From contig NZ_JAQNDL010000002.1 in NCBI RefSeq assembly GCF_028368995.1, positions 1,485,724 through 1,549,723 of the forward strand: a DNA stretch of 64,000 nucleotides, read 5' to 3'. The stretch comes from Nannocystis bainbridge (GTDB taxonomy: Bacteria > Myxococcota_A > Polyangia > Nannocystales > Nannocystaceae). Of this stretch, positions 34,641 through 45,529 are shown piece after piece (within the stretch, counting starts at the first letter, position 1; every line of letters begins with the position of its first letter). The translations under genes were made by a program, and so were the position numbers. The notes below the pieces were generated by a model. The model was not told the DNA's origin, searched no databases, and worked only from the letters and a program-made list of their open reading frames with translations.

Positions 34641-36977
34641 TCAGCGGATCGGCAGCCAGAAACGGCTCATCGGCAGCCAGATCCGCTCCGCGCGGCCCTT
34701 TACGTTGCCGCGCGGCACATACGGCTGCGGGCGTTCGGCCGCCGGATCGACGAAGTTGCTGGCGTCGTGGGCCTTTTGGTACGCGCGCTTGGCCAGGTCG
34801 CGGGCGACCTCCGGCGTCGGGCACAGGCCCACGCTGCACTGCATCCGGATCACGACCTCCGTCGCGGGCACCGCAAACGCGTACTGCGTGCCGTTGCCCG
34901 AAACCGCGTCGCCGGTGATCGCGCCGCTGGCCACGCTGTCGTCGACCTTGGCGTTCGGGATGTCGGCTTGCAGCGCGGCCAGCTTCTCCGCCAGGCCCTC
35001 GGTCGGCCGCAGCCACACCCACACCCCGAGGCTGTACGCCACGTCGCGGACCGTCGCGTCGAGGCGGATCCGGTCGTACTCGTAGCGCTCGCTGACCGGA
35101 AGCTGCGGCATCTCCTTGTAGCCCGGGATGTCGCCCGGCGGCAGCAGCTCGGGCAAGCGCGTGCGATCCTTGCTGACCGAAGGGACATGTCCTTCGACGC
35201 TGCGGACCAGCGCCAGCAGCTCACGGTCGCTCGCGCAGCGCTGGCGCCCGCACTCGAGGCTGAACGCGACCAGGCTCTTGGCGTCGGCGCGCACGTATGT
35301 GAATTTTTGCTCGTCCTCGACCAGCCAGCCGTCGTCGCCGGCCTCGTTGACGACCTGCCGGGCCAGCGAGCGCGAGCTGCCCGCGGCCGCCAGCGCCGTG
35401 TCGCGGACGAAATCGACGCTCTCGTCGGGCGCACGCCAGGCGCGTAGCCGGACCAGGCCCGCGGGGCTCGCCGGCTCGGCGCCGGTCTTGCTGTAGCGGC
35501 GCTCGAGGAACGTCTCGGCGGTGGCGCTGCGGCTGGTCCAGTGCTGCGAGTAACGGGCGGTGTTGTCGCCGTCGAGGATCTGGCGCGCGTCCTGGCCGCG
35601 GTCACGGCCCCAGCGCTCGACCACCTCGGCGACCTTCTCGGCCACGCGACCGGGCGTGCGGCACACCGCGTTGCCGCAGCGCAGGCGCATCACCGCGTCG
35701 GGGTCGACGCGGAACACCGCGTCCTGGGCCACCTCGCCCGCGCTGAGCGTGATGGCCGGGATGTCGGCGCCGACCCGCAGCAGGCGCTCGCGCAGCTTGG
35801 CGTTGCCCTTGCTGCCGAGCCGCTCGTCGCCCTCGATCAGGGCCGCGAAGGTCGTCGCCCTCCCCTCGCCTGCCGTCAGCGCCTTGTACACCGCCTCGCT
35901 GCCGAGCACCGGCTGCCGCCAGATCTCGAGCTCGAGCCCGTGCGCGTCGCTGGCGTGGTCGGCGATGTAGAGGATGTGATCGAAGCTGGCGTCACCGCGG
36001 GCCGAGACGTCGTCGGGGCGCGTCAGCGAGAACAGCTTCTCGTCGGTCAGGTCGCGCAGGTCCTTGACGCTGAGCAAGCCGTCGGCCGCCACGGCCTCGA
36101 CCTGGCGCGTCCACGCCAGGCTGTCGTGGCTCTCGTTGCGGTTGTCGCCCATGACCAGCAGGTGGCCCTCGGGCACCGTCCACTCGCCCACCCTGCGGGC
36201 GCCGGCGCGTGGGTCGAGGTTGGTCTTGTAGCGGACCACGTACGTGTGGCCGTCGAGCGTCTCCTCGAACAGCTCGCAGTGCGGGACCTGCTGCGTGCCG
36301 CTGTCGTCGCGGCACTTCTCGGGCAGCTTGTTTCGCTTCAGCTCCTCGAACTCGGCGTCGTCGCTGCGGCGGATGCTGACCTTGTTGCCGTCGACGCGGA
36401 TGGTGTCGCCGGCCAGGCCGATGACGCGCTTGATGAAGTCTTCGGACTCGTCGATCGGGTAGCGGAAGACGACGACGTCGCCGCGCGCGATGTGACCCCA
36501 GCGCTCGCCGACGACGGTGGTCGTGAACGGGACCTGGATGCCGTAGATGAACTTGTTGACGAAGATGTGATCGCCGGCGACGAGCGTCGGCATCATGCTG
36601 CCGCTCGGGATCTTGAACGGCTCGTACAGGCACGAGCGCAGGCCCAGCGCCACGAGGACCGCGACGCCGACGTTCTCGATCGTCTCGCGCAGCGGGCTCT
36701 TGCGGGCGAAGCTGGCGTGCTGGTGCAGCAGCTCGTCGAGCCGCTCGGCCTCGTCCTCGGCCTGGTGCCACTGCTTGGCCTCGCGGTGGCGGGCCAGCGC
36801 GTCGACGCTGGCCCGGATCGCCTGCGCGGGCTCGGGCGCGATGCGCCCGCCGTACTTCTTGAGGATCCGGTTGGCTTCCTTGACCAAAAGCCCGGCGGCG
36901 GCCTTGACGCTACCGGTCGAGCGGCGCCCCTCGGGTTTGGCGGGGCGCGGCTCCTGCGCTTGCTGCGGCGTGGTCAC
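34641..36977 (-). CDS. lepB: Signal peptidase I with a very large internal insertion
   Basis: 778 residues, over twice the family norm. The N-terminus is helical and charged; a TM segment (NVGVAVLVALGL, ~103-114) precedes the catalytic Ser box PSGSMMPTL (S127) and the Lys box DFIKRVIGLAGD (K183), then MGDNRNESHDS (277-286). The final conserved box, PRGNVKGRAERIW, appears only at ~755. In between lie about 450 extra residues that include three similar Cys-pair motifs: MRLRCGNAVCRTP, FSLECGRQRCASD and IRMQCSVGLCPTP. The catalytic dyad is intact, so it should cleave Sec signal peptides at the outer face of the inner membrane. It follows lepA by 9 bp, the usual lepA-lepB operon. Confidence 0.9.
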   Translation of the reverse strand: MTTPQQAQEPRPAKPEGRRSTGSVKAAAGLLVKEANRILKKYGGRIAPEPAQAIRASVDALARHREAKQWHQAEDEAERLDELLHQHASFARKSPLRETIENVGVAVLVALGLRSCLYEPFKIPSGSMMPTLVAGDHIFVNKFIYGIQVPFTTTVVGERWGHIARGDVVVFRYPIDESEDFIKRVIGLAGDTIRVDGNKVSIRRSDDAEFEELKRNKLPEKCRDDSGTQQVPHCELFEETLDGHTYVVRYKTNLDPRAGARRVGEWTVPEGHLLVMGDNRNESHDSLAWTRQVEAVAADGLLSVKDLRDLTDEKLFSLTRPDDVSARGDASFDHILYIADHASDAHGLELEIWRQPVLGSEAVYKALTAGEGRATTFAALIEGDERLGSKGNAKLRERLLRVGADIPAITLSAGEVAQDAVFRVDPDAVMRLRCGNAVCRTPGRVAEKVAEVVERWGRDRGQDARQILDGDNTARYSQHWTSRSATAETFLERRYSKTGAEPASPAGLVRLRAWRAPDESVDFVRDTALAAAGSSRSLARQVVNEAGDDGWLVEDEQKFTYVRADAKSLVAFSLECGRQRCASDRELLALVRSVEGHVPSVSKDRTRLPELLPPGDIPGYKEMPQLPVSERYEYDRIRLDATVRDVAYSLGVWVWLRPTEGLAEKLAALQADIPNAKVDDSVASGAITGDAVSGNGTQYAFAVPATEVVIRMQCSVGLCPTPEVARDLAKRAYQKAHDASNFVDPAAERPQPYVPRGNVKGRAERIWLPMSRFWLPIR

Positions 36978-36986
36978 GGAGACTCT

Positions 36987-38819
<1,833 letters not shown>

Positions 38820-39086
38820 GTCGGATGGCGGAGCGGTGAGCGGAGGTGCGGCGCGGAGGTCGTGGAGCGAAACCAGAGGCCGCGTCGGCTGCGGGAGTTC
38901 GGGGGCCGCGGAGCCGCGCGGAGGGCCCGGGAGCGCCGCGCGAGGAGAAAGGCGGTCGCCCGCGGCGATCGTCAGCCGCGGCTAGTAGCACAAGACGCGC
39001 CGCCGCGCCTGCGCCGGGGCCGCGGGAGGGGTCACATTTTGCCCTCGGCTTGCGAGAGGCGCCTGCCGTCCCCTAAAGTGTGTCCG

Positions 39087-40133
39087 GTGATCCCCGTCCT
39101 CGCTCGCCCGGCCGCGCTGCTCCTGCTCCTCGGGCTGGCCGGCTGTGCAGCCAAGGCCAAGGCCACCGCCGCCCCCACCGCCGCGTCGACGCCCGACAAC
39201 GAGCCGCCACACAAGATCGAGCCGATCCTGCCAGTGCGCCAGGTCGCGCTGATCCCGCTGGCGATCGACGGCCAGCACTGCGACGCGACCGGCAAGCGTG
39301 TGCAACAGCAAGACTCGAACTACGACGGCCGCGCAGACATCGTCACGCTGATCGGCGGCCGCGCGCCCGACGAGGGCCGCACGCGCTGCCAGCAGGCCGA
39401 CTTCAATTTCGACGGCCGCCTCGACGCGTTCCTCCACTTCGACGCGTCCGGCGAGCTGGTCCGCGAGCAGTACGACCAGGACTTCGACGGCCGCATCGAC
39501 CTCGGTCGCCACTACGAAGCCGGCAAGCCGACGCTCGACGAGCAAGACACGGACTACGACGGCTACGTCGACGCCTGGCGCCGCTACGACAAGGGCCGCC
39601 TGGTCCGCATCGACGCCGACCGCGACCGCGACGGCAAGCCCGACGTGTTCACGTTCTTCGTCCAGGGCACGATCGACCGCGTCGGCTACGACACCGACGG
39701 CGACGGCAACGTCGACGCGTGGGACCAGGACGTGGCCCGCCGGGCCAAGCTGGCGCTCGAGCGCCGACGCAAGGCCGACCGCGAGCTCGGCAGCGAAGAA
39801 TTCGTGGACGCGCCCAAGGCCGAAGAAACCAAGCCGGAGGCGGCAGCAGAGGCGGACAAGAAGGGCGCGAAGGGCAAAAAGTCCGAGGCGAGCAAGCCCG
39901 AGGCGAACGCGAAGAAGACCGAGGCGAGCAAGCCCGACGCGACCAAGCCGGCCGACGCGAAGCCGGCCGAGGCGAGCAAGCCCGAGACGAAGCCGAGCGA
40001 GGCGAGCAAGCCCGAGACGAAGCCGAGCGAGGCGAGCAAGCCCGCCGCGGGCGCGAAGGATGCCAAGGACGCGAAGCCGGCCGAGGCCGACAAGAAGCCG
40101 GCCGCGCCGACGACCTACAAGAAGCGCGGCTGA
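39087..40133 (+). CDS. Lipoprotein with DxDxDG calcium-binding-type repeats and a low-complexity Lys/Ala/Glu/Pro tail
   Basis: About 348 residues from GTG 39087 (GTG 39078 also possible). The signal LARPAALLLLLGLAGC ends in a lipobox. Six repeats of the thrombospondin type-3/EF-hand-like loop follow: DSNYDGRADI, DFNFDGRLDA, DQDFDGRIDL, DTDYDGYVDA, DRDRDGKPDV and DTDGDGNVDA. The last ~110 residues are repeats such as EASKPETKPS and KPAEADKKPA, probably an extended stalk. Likely a calcium-stabilised surface lipoprotein. It is divergent from lepA. Confidence 0.82.
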   Translation: MIPVLARPAALLLLLGLAGCAAKAKATAAPTAASTPDNEPPHKIEPILPVRQVALIPLAIDGQHCDATGKRVQQQDSNYDGRADIVTLIGGRAPDEGRTRCQQADFNFDGRLDAFLHFDASGELVREQYDQDFDGRIDLGRHYEAGKPTLDEQDTDYDGYVDAWRRYDKGRLVRIDADRDRDGKPDVFTFFVQGTIDRVGYDTDGDGNVDAWDQDVARRAKLALERRRKADRELGSEEFVDAPKAEETKPEAAAEADKKGAKGKKSEASKPEANAKKTEASKPDATKPADAKPAEASKPETKPSEASKPETKPSEASKPAAGAKDAKDAKPAEADKKPAAPTTYKKRG

Positions 40134-40168
40134 GCACGCGCCGCCGCTGGACGCGTTCGAGCCGGTCC

Positions 40169-40462
40169 CTACGAACTTGCGGAAGGCGCCACCGTCACCT
40201 CGGTGCGGTCGAGCCAGAAGGCGTCGACGTGGTAGGTCTTGCGGTCCTCGGAGTAGACCGTATCACCGCCGGCGATGAAGACCATTCCCGGCTCGCTTGC
40301 GCAGTCCTGCGGCGTGGTCGGGGCCGGGGCCTCGCTCGGAGGCACCGCCGCTGCGGGGGCCGCCTGAGCCTGAGCCGGCGCGTCGGTCGCCCTCGGCGCC
40401 GACCCGCAGGCGAACGGCGTGATGAAAGAAAGCGTTAGATATACGGCCTGTCGCATCGTCAT
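40169..40462 (-). pseudogene. Truncated lipoprotein with the start of a formylglycine-generating-enzyme (SUMF1) domain
   Basis: 97 residues: a lipoprotein signal (LTLSFITPFAC), an Ala/Pro linker, then PGMVFIAGGDTVYSEDRKTY and VDAFWLDRTEVTVA, which are the first ~35 residues of the FGE-sulfatase/SUMF1 domain. The ~200 residues that normally follow are missing, and the frame stops at once against the 3' end of the + strand lipoprotein gene. It is therefore a truncated gene, probably broken by a rearrangement. Confidence 0.65.
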
Positions 40463-40766
40463 GAGCGTCGCAGCGCGGAGGCTTCCTTGATGTGTTTGAT
40501 GACGGTCTCGTTGCTGGACTTGAGGTCGCCGACGACGTCGAGGAGGTCGACGAGCGAGCTGAACGCCTGCTCCCCTTTCTCAGCTAGCGGATGCGCACGT
40601 GCAGCCATGAACATGGGAGCTGCGACCGCGCTTCCACGTGCGCATGCACGGCGGCGACCAGAGCGGCCTTGTCCGTGCCTGCGGCCTTGGCCACCGCCTC
40701 GGCGGCGGCGGCGATCGTGGTCTTGCCGTTCATCTTGCGCGGCACTTCCGCCACGTTCGGATCCAC
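40459..40766 (-). pseudogene. Frameshifted small hypothetical gene
   Basis: Two overlapping minus-strand frames form one protein-like sequence: first MDPNVAEVPRKMNGKTTIAA through AAVHAHVEAR, then, after a shift near 40620, AHPLAEKGEQAFSSLVDLLD through HIKEASALRRS to the stop at 40459. A helical protein of ~100 residues is implied. It overlaps the start of the truncated SUMF1 gene by 4 bp, as operon partners do. No family is recognised. Confidence 0.45.
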
Positions 40767-40879
40767 CGGGCCCGGTTCCTCGCGGAAGAGTCTCCGATAT
40801 CGTCGTCTCTGCGCCGATCAGCACAGGGCAGATCGCCCTCCATTTGGGGGGCGCTGCTCACCGTGATACACATGACCGC

Positions 40880-41497
40880 ATGGCACGCCAGAGATCTCTG
40901 ATGGTCATCGCCGCCGTCGCCGCCCTCTTGGCGCTCCCCCCGTCACGCGGCGACGCTTGCGAAAACGCCGTGCTAGCGACGGACAAGAGCGTCGCCTCCG
41001 TGAAGGAGGCCGAGGTGATCCTCAACGGCGGCGACCCGAAGGAGGCGCGCCGCAGGATCCAGGAGATCCTCGGGGGCGCGGATGAGTTCGACGAACGGAC
41101 GCCGAGCGCCAAGGGCCTCACCAAGCGTGCCAAACGCATCATCGCGCTCGCTGACGTCCGGCTCGACGACCTCCGGAGCGAACACCGCAAGGTCTTCCTC
41201 GACAACGCCGTCTCGGTGCTCTCGTGGCTCGCCGCCGACAGCCCGAGCGACGCTGCCAAGAAGGCCGACCTCGCCGAGGCGCTCGCCAAGACCAACGCCG
41301 GCAAGGCCAAGAAGATCCTCGAGGACCTCGCCAAGCACGATGTCGTTGCGACCCCCTACGCCTACGCCGCCCTCGCCCGTCTGCGCGCCTCGGACGGCGA
41401 CGAGAAGGGCCGCGACGAGGCGATGGCCAGGTGCAAGCAGATGGCGAAGCCCGAGAAGGTCAGGTCGATCTGCAAGCTCACGCAGGGGGCGCGCTAG
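40880..41497 (+). CDS. Hypothetical periplasmic protein, helical
   Basis: 205 residues from ATG 40880. A Sec signal (SLMVIAAVAALLALPPSRGDA) precedes a mature helical protein with TPR-like alternation (KEAEVILNGGDPKEARRRIQ, AALARLRASDGDEKGRDEAM). One cysteine follows the cleavage region and another two lie near the end. No specific family is recognised. The open frame reaches far upstream but with no support for an earlier start. Confidence 0.65.
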   Translation: MARQRSLMVIAAVAALLALPPSRGDACENAVLATDKSVASVKEAEVILNGGDPKEARRRIQEILGGADEFDERTPSAKGLTKRAKRIIALADVRLDDLRSEHRKVFLDNAVSVLSWLAADSPSDAAKKADLAEALAKTNAGKAKKILEDLAKHDVVATPYAYAALARLRASDGDEKGRDEAMARCKQMAKPEKVRSICKLTQGAR

Positions 41498-41523
41498 CGC
41501 CTGCCCCACCACCCCCTGGACCT

Positions 41524-42558
41524 TCAACCGTCTCGCCGCAGCACCACCCCCTGGAAGTACAGCGGCACCGGATCGGTCGGGTTCGGACAGTCGCCGGCCA
41601 TCTGGTGGAGGTCGTGGTGGCGGCGGGCGTAGTTCACGATCGCCCGGTAATCGCCGACATCGGCGCGGGTCCGATCCGGCACCAGGACCACGTCCCCCGC
41701 TTCGGCGAACTCGAGCAGCAGGCGCTCGTACGAGTCGTTGTCGTGGCAGTCGACCGGCACGCCGCAGCTGTCCTCGTTGAAGCTGATCGAGATCGGCGCC
41801 AGGAAATCGGGCAGCCCGGCGGGCAGCGCCGTGTCGGCCTCGTGGGCGGCGAGCAGCAACGGTGGGTCGAGGGTCTCGTCGCGCAGCGCCAGCCACTGAT
41901 TGGTCCAGAAGATCCCGCCCCGGGCCAGCCAGTCGAGTTCCAGCGCCTGTCCTGGCTGCAGCGACAGGGTGAACTCGGCCGGCGCGACCGCGACCTCGAC
42001 GATCGCCGTACGGTCGCCGCAGTCGAGCGAAATTTCGAAAAGGTCGGGCTGCGTGACCTCGACGACCGTGCACACGCCGGTGAATTTCTGCTCGTTGCCC
42101 TCGATCTCGGGCCACACGTCGAACAGCACCCGCGCGTAGTCTTCGGGCCCGGCTTGGCCGTCGGTGCATACCGGATCTGGCCCGCCCGTGCTCGCGGTCT
42201 CGCCGGTCTCGCCGGTCTCCACGGCGGTCGTCTCGCCCGGGCCGGTCGTGGTGCCTTCCGTCGTCGTGGTCGTCGCGGTGGCCTCCGTGGTCTCCGTGGT
42301 CTCGCTGTCGGCCGTCGAAGCCTCGCTGGTACCCGTCGGCCCGTTCGCGGTGGTCGTCAGCGCTGGCTCGTCGCCGGTGACGCTCGAGCTCATGGTCGCG
42401 GTATCCGGGGTCGTGTCCGTCCCCGTGCCCGACTCCGGCCCCGGGTTCGAATCGGTGTACTGCCCCAGGTCGCCCTGCAGTGGACAGCCCGTGGCTCCCA
42501 CGAGCGAGGTGATGAGGACGACATGGAACGGGAGCTCCGGAGCGCGCATGGATGGCAT
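41524..42558 (-). CDS. Lipoprotein with Thr/Ser/Gly/Glu-rich stalk
   Basis: 344 residues. The signal ends SLVGATGC (lipobox). Residues ~35-130 form a low-complexity stalk (repeated TE, TT, GETGET), a pattern common on secreted and surface proteins of Nannocystis-type myxobacteria. The globular C-terminal ~210 residues contain paired cysteines (GVCTVVEV, SLDCGDRT, SCGVPVDCHDND) and end VPLYFQGVVLRRDG. Function unknown. Probably exposed at the cell surface; the stalk may be glycosylated (inference). Confidence 0.78.
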   Translation of the reverse strand: MPSMRAPELPFHVVLITSLVGATGCPLQGDLGQYTDSNPGPESGTGTDTTPDTATMSSSVTGDEPALTTTANGPTGTSEASTADSETTETTEATATTTTTEGTTTGPGETTAVETGETGETASTGGPDPVCTDGQAGPEDYARVLFDVWPEIEGNEQKFTGVCTVVEVTQPDLFEISLDCGDRTAIVEVAVAPAEFTLSLQPGQALELDWLARGGIFWTNQWLALRDETLDPPLLLAAHEADTALPAGLPDFLAPISISFNEDSCGVPVDCHDNDSYERLLLEFAEAGDVVLVPDRTRADVGDYRAIVNYARRHHDLHQMAGDCPNPTDPVPLYFQGVVLRRDG

Positions 42559-42600
42559 CGAACGGTACTTTCCCGGTCGCCGCGATTTCCGTGACGGACC

Positions 42601-42735
42601 CTCGCGCGCGCCCGAGAGTTTTTTTGGGCGCGCCCCGAAGGTCAGCTCGAGCGACGCGGCCCGGAGATCCTCGCGAGCGCCCGAGAGTTTTTGGGGCGCG
42701 CCCCGGAGGTCAGCTCGAACGACGCGGCCCGGTGC
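42601..42735. repeat. Two tandem 69-bp repeats with internal hairpin
   Basis: Units start at 42601 and 42670. Each contains CGCCCGAGAGTTTTT(TT)GGG(G)CGCG, a stem (GCGCGCCC / GGGCGCGC in the first unit) around a T-rich loop, followed by GGTCAGCTCGA(G/A)CGACGCGGCCCGG. The second unit runs into the 3' end of the TetR gene. It may serve as a terminator between the TetR gene and the downstream lipoprotein gene on the minus strand. Confidence 0.75.
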
Positions 42736-43324
42736 ACCCCGGTGACGCGGAGCCGACCTCTCCTGGCGACGAAGCGGTGCGAATGCCCGTGAGCGCGAGG
42801 CGCAGCAGCCGGCTCGTGGTGGCCGGATCGTTCTCGGTGGCGACGGCCACCGCGTTCGCCAGGACCATCAGGTCTCGCGACGTGGCGCCCGCTTGCAGCG
42901 CGCCCGCCGACGACGCCCGGGCTACCAGGACTTCCAGCACGCCGAGCAGCATGTCGGTGCAGCAGACCTCTTCGGTCGACAGACCGTCCGGGCCGGCCAG
43001 CAGCGCCGTGGCCAGCCCGCGATGGGTCGCTGCGTAGACCGTCATCTCCTCGAGCCACGCGGCCAACTCGGCGCCCGGGTCCTCCCCCGGCTGCGCCGCT
43101 GCGCGCTCGCACAGCTGCGCGACGCCGGCGCGGAAGACCGCCTCCAGCAGCGCTTGCCGCGACGAGAAATGCCGGTGCAGCGTCGCCGAGCCGACCCCTG
43201 CCCGCTGCGCGACCTCCTCCAGCGACGCCTGGGCGCCGTCCCGGGCGACCAGCTCCGCGGCGGCCGCGACGATGCGCTCCCGGTTGCGTTGCCCGTCAGC
43301 TCGCAGTTTTTTAGCGCGCTCCAT
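42710..43324 (-). CDS. TetR-family transcriptional regulator
   Basis: 204 residues from MERAKKLRADGQ. The N-terminal HTH is RIVAAAAELVARDGAQASLE with EEVAQRAGVGSATLHRHFSS, the canonical TetR recognition helix (xxxTLHRHF). The C-terminal ligand domain is typical of short TetR repressors. It is divergent from the NmrA-family gene at 43420, with two similar palindromic motifs between them, so it probably represses that gene and itself. The last ~15 residues are encoded within the 69-bp repeat. Confidence 0.9.
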   Translation of the reverse strand: MERAKKLRADGQRNRERIVAAAAELVARDGAQASLEEVAQRAGVGSATLHRHFSSRQALLEAVFRAGVAQLCERAAAQPGEDPGAELAAWLEEMTVYAATHRGLATALLAGPDGLSTEEVCCTDMLLGVLEVLVARASSAGALQAGATSRDLMVLANAVAVATENDPATTSRLLRLALTGIRTASSPGEVGSASPGCTGPRRSS

Positions 43325-43344
43325 GGGCGATTTTGCTCCTCGAC

Positions 43345-43402
43345 AAACGGGGTGGCACCCCATATCTTGCCTGCGAGGCATAAACGGTGGGCAACCCCAT
43401 TT
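43345..43402. promoter_or_regulatory. Putative TetR operator pair between divergent genes
   Basis: Two related quasi-palindromes: AAACGGGGTGGCACCCCATAT from 43345 (core GGGGTGGCACCCC, 43349-43361) and AAACGGTGGGCAACCCCATTT from 43382, 37 bp apart. They lie between the TetR start (43324) and the NmrA start (43420), where TetR autoregulatory operators are expected. Confidence 0.6.
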
Positions 43403-43419
43403 GTGAACAGGAGCATAGC

Positions 43420-44334
43420 ATGAGCAGCAACAAGCCCGTTCTCGTCACCGCCGCCACGGGGCGCCAGGGCGGCGCCACCGCCAGGGCGCTGCTGGCCGAA
43501 GGCGGAACCTTGGTTCGTGTGATGGTGCGCAACCCGGATGCGCCGAACGCGAGGGCCCTCGCGGCTGCTGGCGCCGAGGTGGTCGTCGGCGACCTCGACG
43601 ACCCGGCGTCTCTGCGCGCCGCCTGCGTCGGGGCCCGGGCCGTGTTCTCGATGCAGTCGCCGATCATGACCGCGAGCGGCGTCGACTTCAGCAAGGAGCG
43701 CGCGCAGGGGCGCAACCTCGTCGAGGCCGCGCTGGCCGAGGGCGTCGGGACGATCGTGCACACCGCCACGTCGGGCGTCGGCGACCACCGCGACGTCGAG
43801 GGTTGGGCCGAGGGTCGGTGGAAGGACCGCGAGGAGTACTGGGAGAACAAGCTCGCCACCTGCGAGCTCGTGCGCAACGCGGGCTTCGAGCACTGGACCA
43901 TCCTTCTGCCTGCCACCTTCATGGACCATCCCATGCTCGATCCGGCCGGGTTCGCCGACGGGCATCGCCTGGTCACCGTGTTCAAGCCCGACCTGCCCAT
44001 GGGGCTGATCGCCCCGGAGGACATCGGCAAGGCGGCGGCGGCGGCGATCCTCGACCCGGCCAGGTTCGACGGTGTCACGCTGCAACTCGCCGGCGACCTG
44101 CTCACGCTGCCACAGATCGCCGAGGTCCTGTCGCGCGTCGACGGCAAGCAGTACGTGGTGGAGTCGGGCACGGTCGAGGAGGCGGTCGCGGCCGGTCTGC
44201 ATCCCGCCGTCGCGGGAGGACTGATGTACATGAACGTCGCCCCGGTGCTGGCACGGCCGGAGATCGCCCGCTCCTTCGGCCTCTCGCTGATGAGCTTCGA
44301 GACGTGGGCCCGTCAGCAGCGCGGCATGGCCTGA
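43420..44334 (+). CDS. NmrA/HSCARG-family NAD(P)-binding protein
   Basis: 304 residues from MSSNKPVLV, with AGGAG ~9 bp upstream. The Rossmann motif is VTAATGRQGGATARALL (TGxxGG), followed by VMVRNPDAPNARALAAAGAE and VVGDLDDPASLRAACVGARA. NmrA-like proteins sense or use NADPH and include quinone and redox-sensor enzymes. The C-terminal half (FEHWTILLPATFMDHPM, GLIAPEDIGKAAAAAI) fits the family. Probably induced by a small hydrophobic compound through the divergent TetR regulator. Confidence 0.9.
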   Translation: MSSNKPVLVTAATGRQGGATARALLAEGGTLVRVMVRNPDAPNARALAAAGAEVVVGDLDDPASLRAACVGARAVFSMQSPIMTASGVDFSKERAQGRNLVEAALAEGVGTIVHTATSGVGDHRDVEGWAEGRWKDREEYWENKLATCELVRNAGFEHWTILLPATFMDHPMLDPAGFADGHRLVTVFKPDLPMGLIAPEDIGKAAAAAILDPARFDGVTLQLAGDLLTLPQIAEVLSRVDGKQYVVESGTVEEAVAAGLHPAVAGGLMYMNVAPVLARPEIARSFGLSLMSFETWARQQRGMA

Positions 44335-44543
44335 TCGTCGTCCGCGACGATTGATTCGGTCGACCGGGTTCGCGTCGGCTCACGACCCGCGGGTTCTCCC
44401 GCGACCGCATGCCAGGCCTCTCCGCCATCCTGGCGACTGACGGGCCGCGGGTCTCGGTGGTTCGGGCCGCGGATTCGTGATGCCCCGAGCCCTGGCCCGG
44501 GCCTCGTCCCCTCTCCCATCCGACTTCGTTATGCTCGAACGCC

Positions 44544-45008
44544 ATGGGTAGCGACTACCAGCGCATCAAGATCACCGAGGTCCGCGAGGGCCTCGTCGTC
44601 CTCGAGGTCACCGAGTGTCACCCCGACATGGCGGCCATCGATCGGCTGTTGATCGGCAGCCCTCGCGCGGGCGATCCGGCCCCGCGGACCGAGCTTGCGA
44701 TCTCGACGAGCATGGGCTCGCGCGCCCGCACCTTCGCCGCCCAGCTGCTCACGGAGTACGGCGACAGCGACCTCAAGGCCGCCGCGGAGCGCCAGGCGGA
44801 CGAGGACGACGGCCTCCAGGCCGACGCGTTCGTCGCCGACGTCGCCGTTCGTGCCCTCGAGCCGCTCGTTCGCGCCAACGAGGCCGCCTGGCTGTACCGC
44901 GCGACGCTGGCGATCGAGCTGCGAGACCCGGCGCTGTCTCGCGGCTTCGTGGTCGGCGAACAGTACGTCGCCCGCGCCTGCCCCAACGGCGAATGGTACC
45001 TCGATTGA
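44544..45008 (+). CDS. Hypothetical protein
   Basis: 154 residues from MGSDYQRIKITEVREGLVVL. No signal peptide; a mixed alpha/beta cytosolic protein ending CPNGEWYLD. No known family motif. Codon use matches the genome. It stands alone between the NmrA gene and a decayed stretch. It may be an immunity or effector-associated protein, but nothing in the sequence shows this. Confidence 0.6.
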   Translation: MGSDYQRIKITEVREGLVVLEVTECHPDMAAIDRLLIGSPRAGDPAPRTELAISTSMGSRARTFAAQLLTEYGDSDLKAAAERQADEDDGLQADAFVADVAVRALEPLVRANEAAWLYRATLAIELRDPALSRGFVVGEQYVARACPNGEWYLD

Positions 45009-45208
45009 GCGCGCTTCGATTCGCGGTACTGTCATTCGCCTATTGCGAGTAGCGCGATGGGATCACGCGGACGGTCGCCATGACGGTTGCGGACGAGCTC
45101 GCTTGCATCATCGCGTCTGCAGCGGGTCGCACAAGTCACCGCGCCCAGACGCGCACAATCGATTCGTGTCCGCCTACGTACCGGACGCATCGCCACGGGG
45201 CGTGCACG

Positions 45209-45529
45209 CTAGGTCACCGGGCTGGTCGGGTCGTTCGCCGACCGCGGGCACTGGGCGCTGTCGTAGGGATGGTCGCGCAGGACGATGCTGCGCACTGGCC
45301 CGCTCCGGTCGTCCTCGACGACCTCGTCCCACGAGAAGAACACGCGCTCGGGCTGCGGACGCCGCGGCACGACCAGCGCGCCCCAGCGCGACAGCGTCGG
45401 CAGCGGCTCTTCCGTCGCTTGCGGGGCCAGGACGACGGCGATGCCGGTCGGGTCCTCCGAGGCGACGACGCCGCGGCGGAGCGCTTCACGGCCCTTGTAG
45501 ATGTTGACGGGTGCTCCAATGGACTGCAT
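45209..45529 (-). CDS. Hypothetical small protein
   Basis: 106 residues from MQSIGAPVNIYKGREALRRG. It reads like a folded protein (GIAVVLAPQATEEPLPTLSR, PERVFFSWDEVVEDD) without a signal or known motif. It overlaps longer plus-strand open frames that look like shadows. Expression and function are uncertain. Confidence 0.5.
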   Translation of the reverse strand: MQSIGAPVNIYKGREALRRGVVASEDPTGIAVVLAPQATEEPLPTLSRWGALVVPRRPQPERVFFSWDEVVEDDRSGPVRSIVLRDHPYDSAQCPRSANDPTSPVT

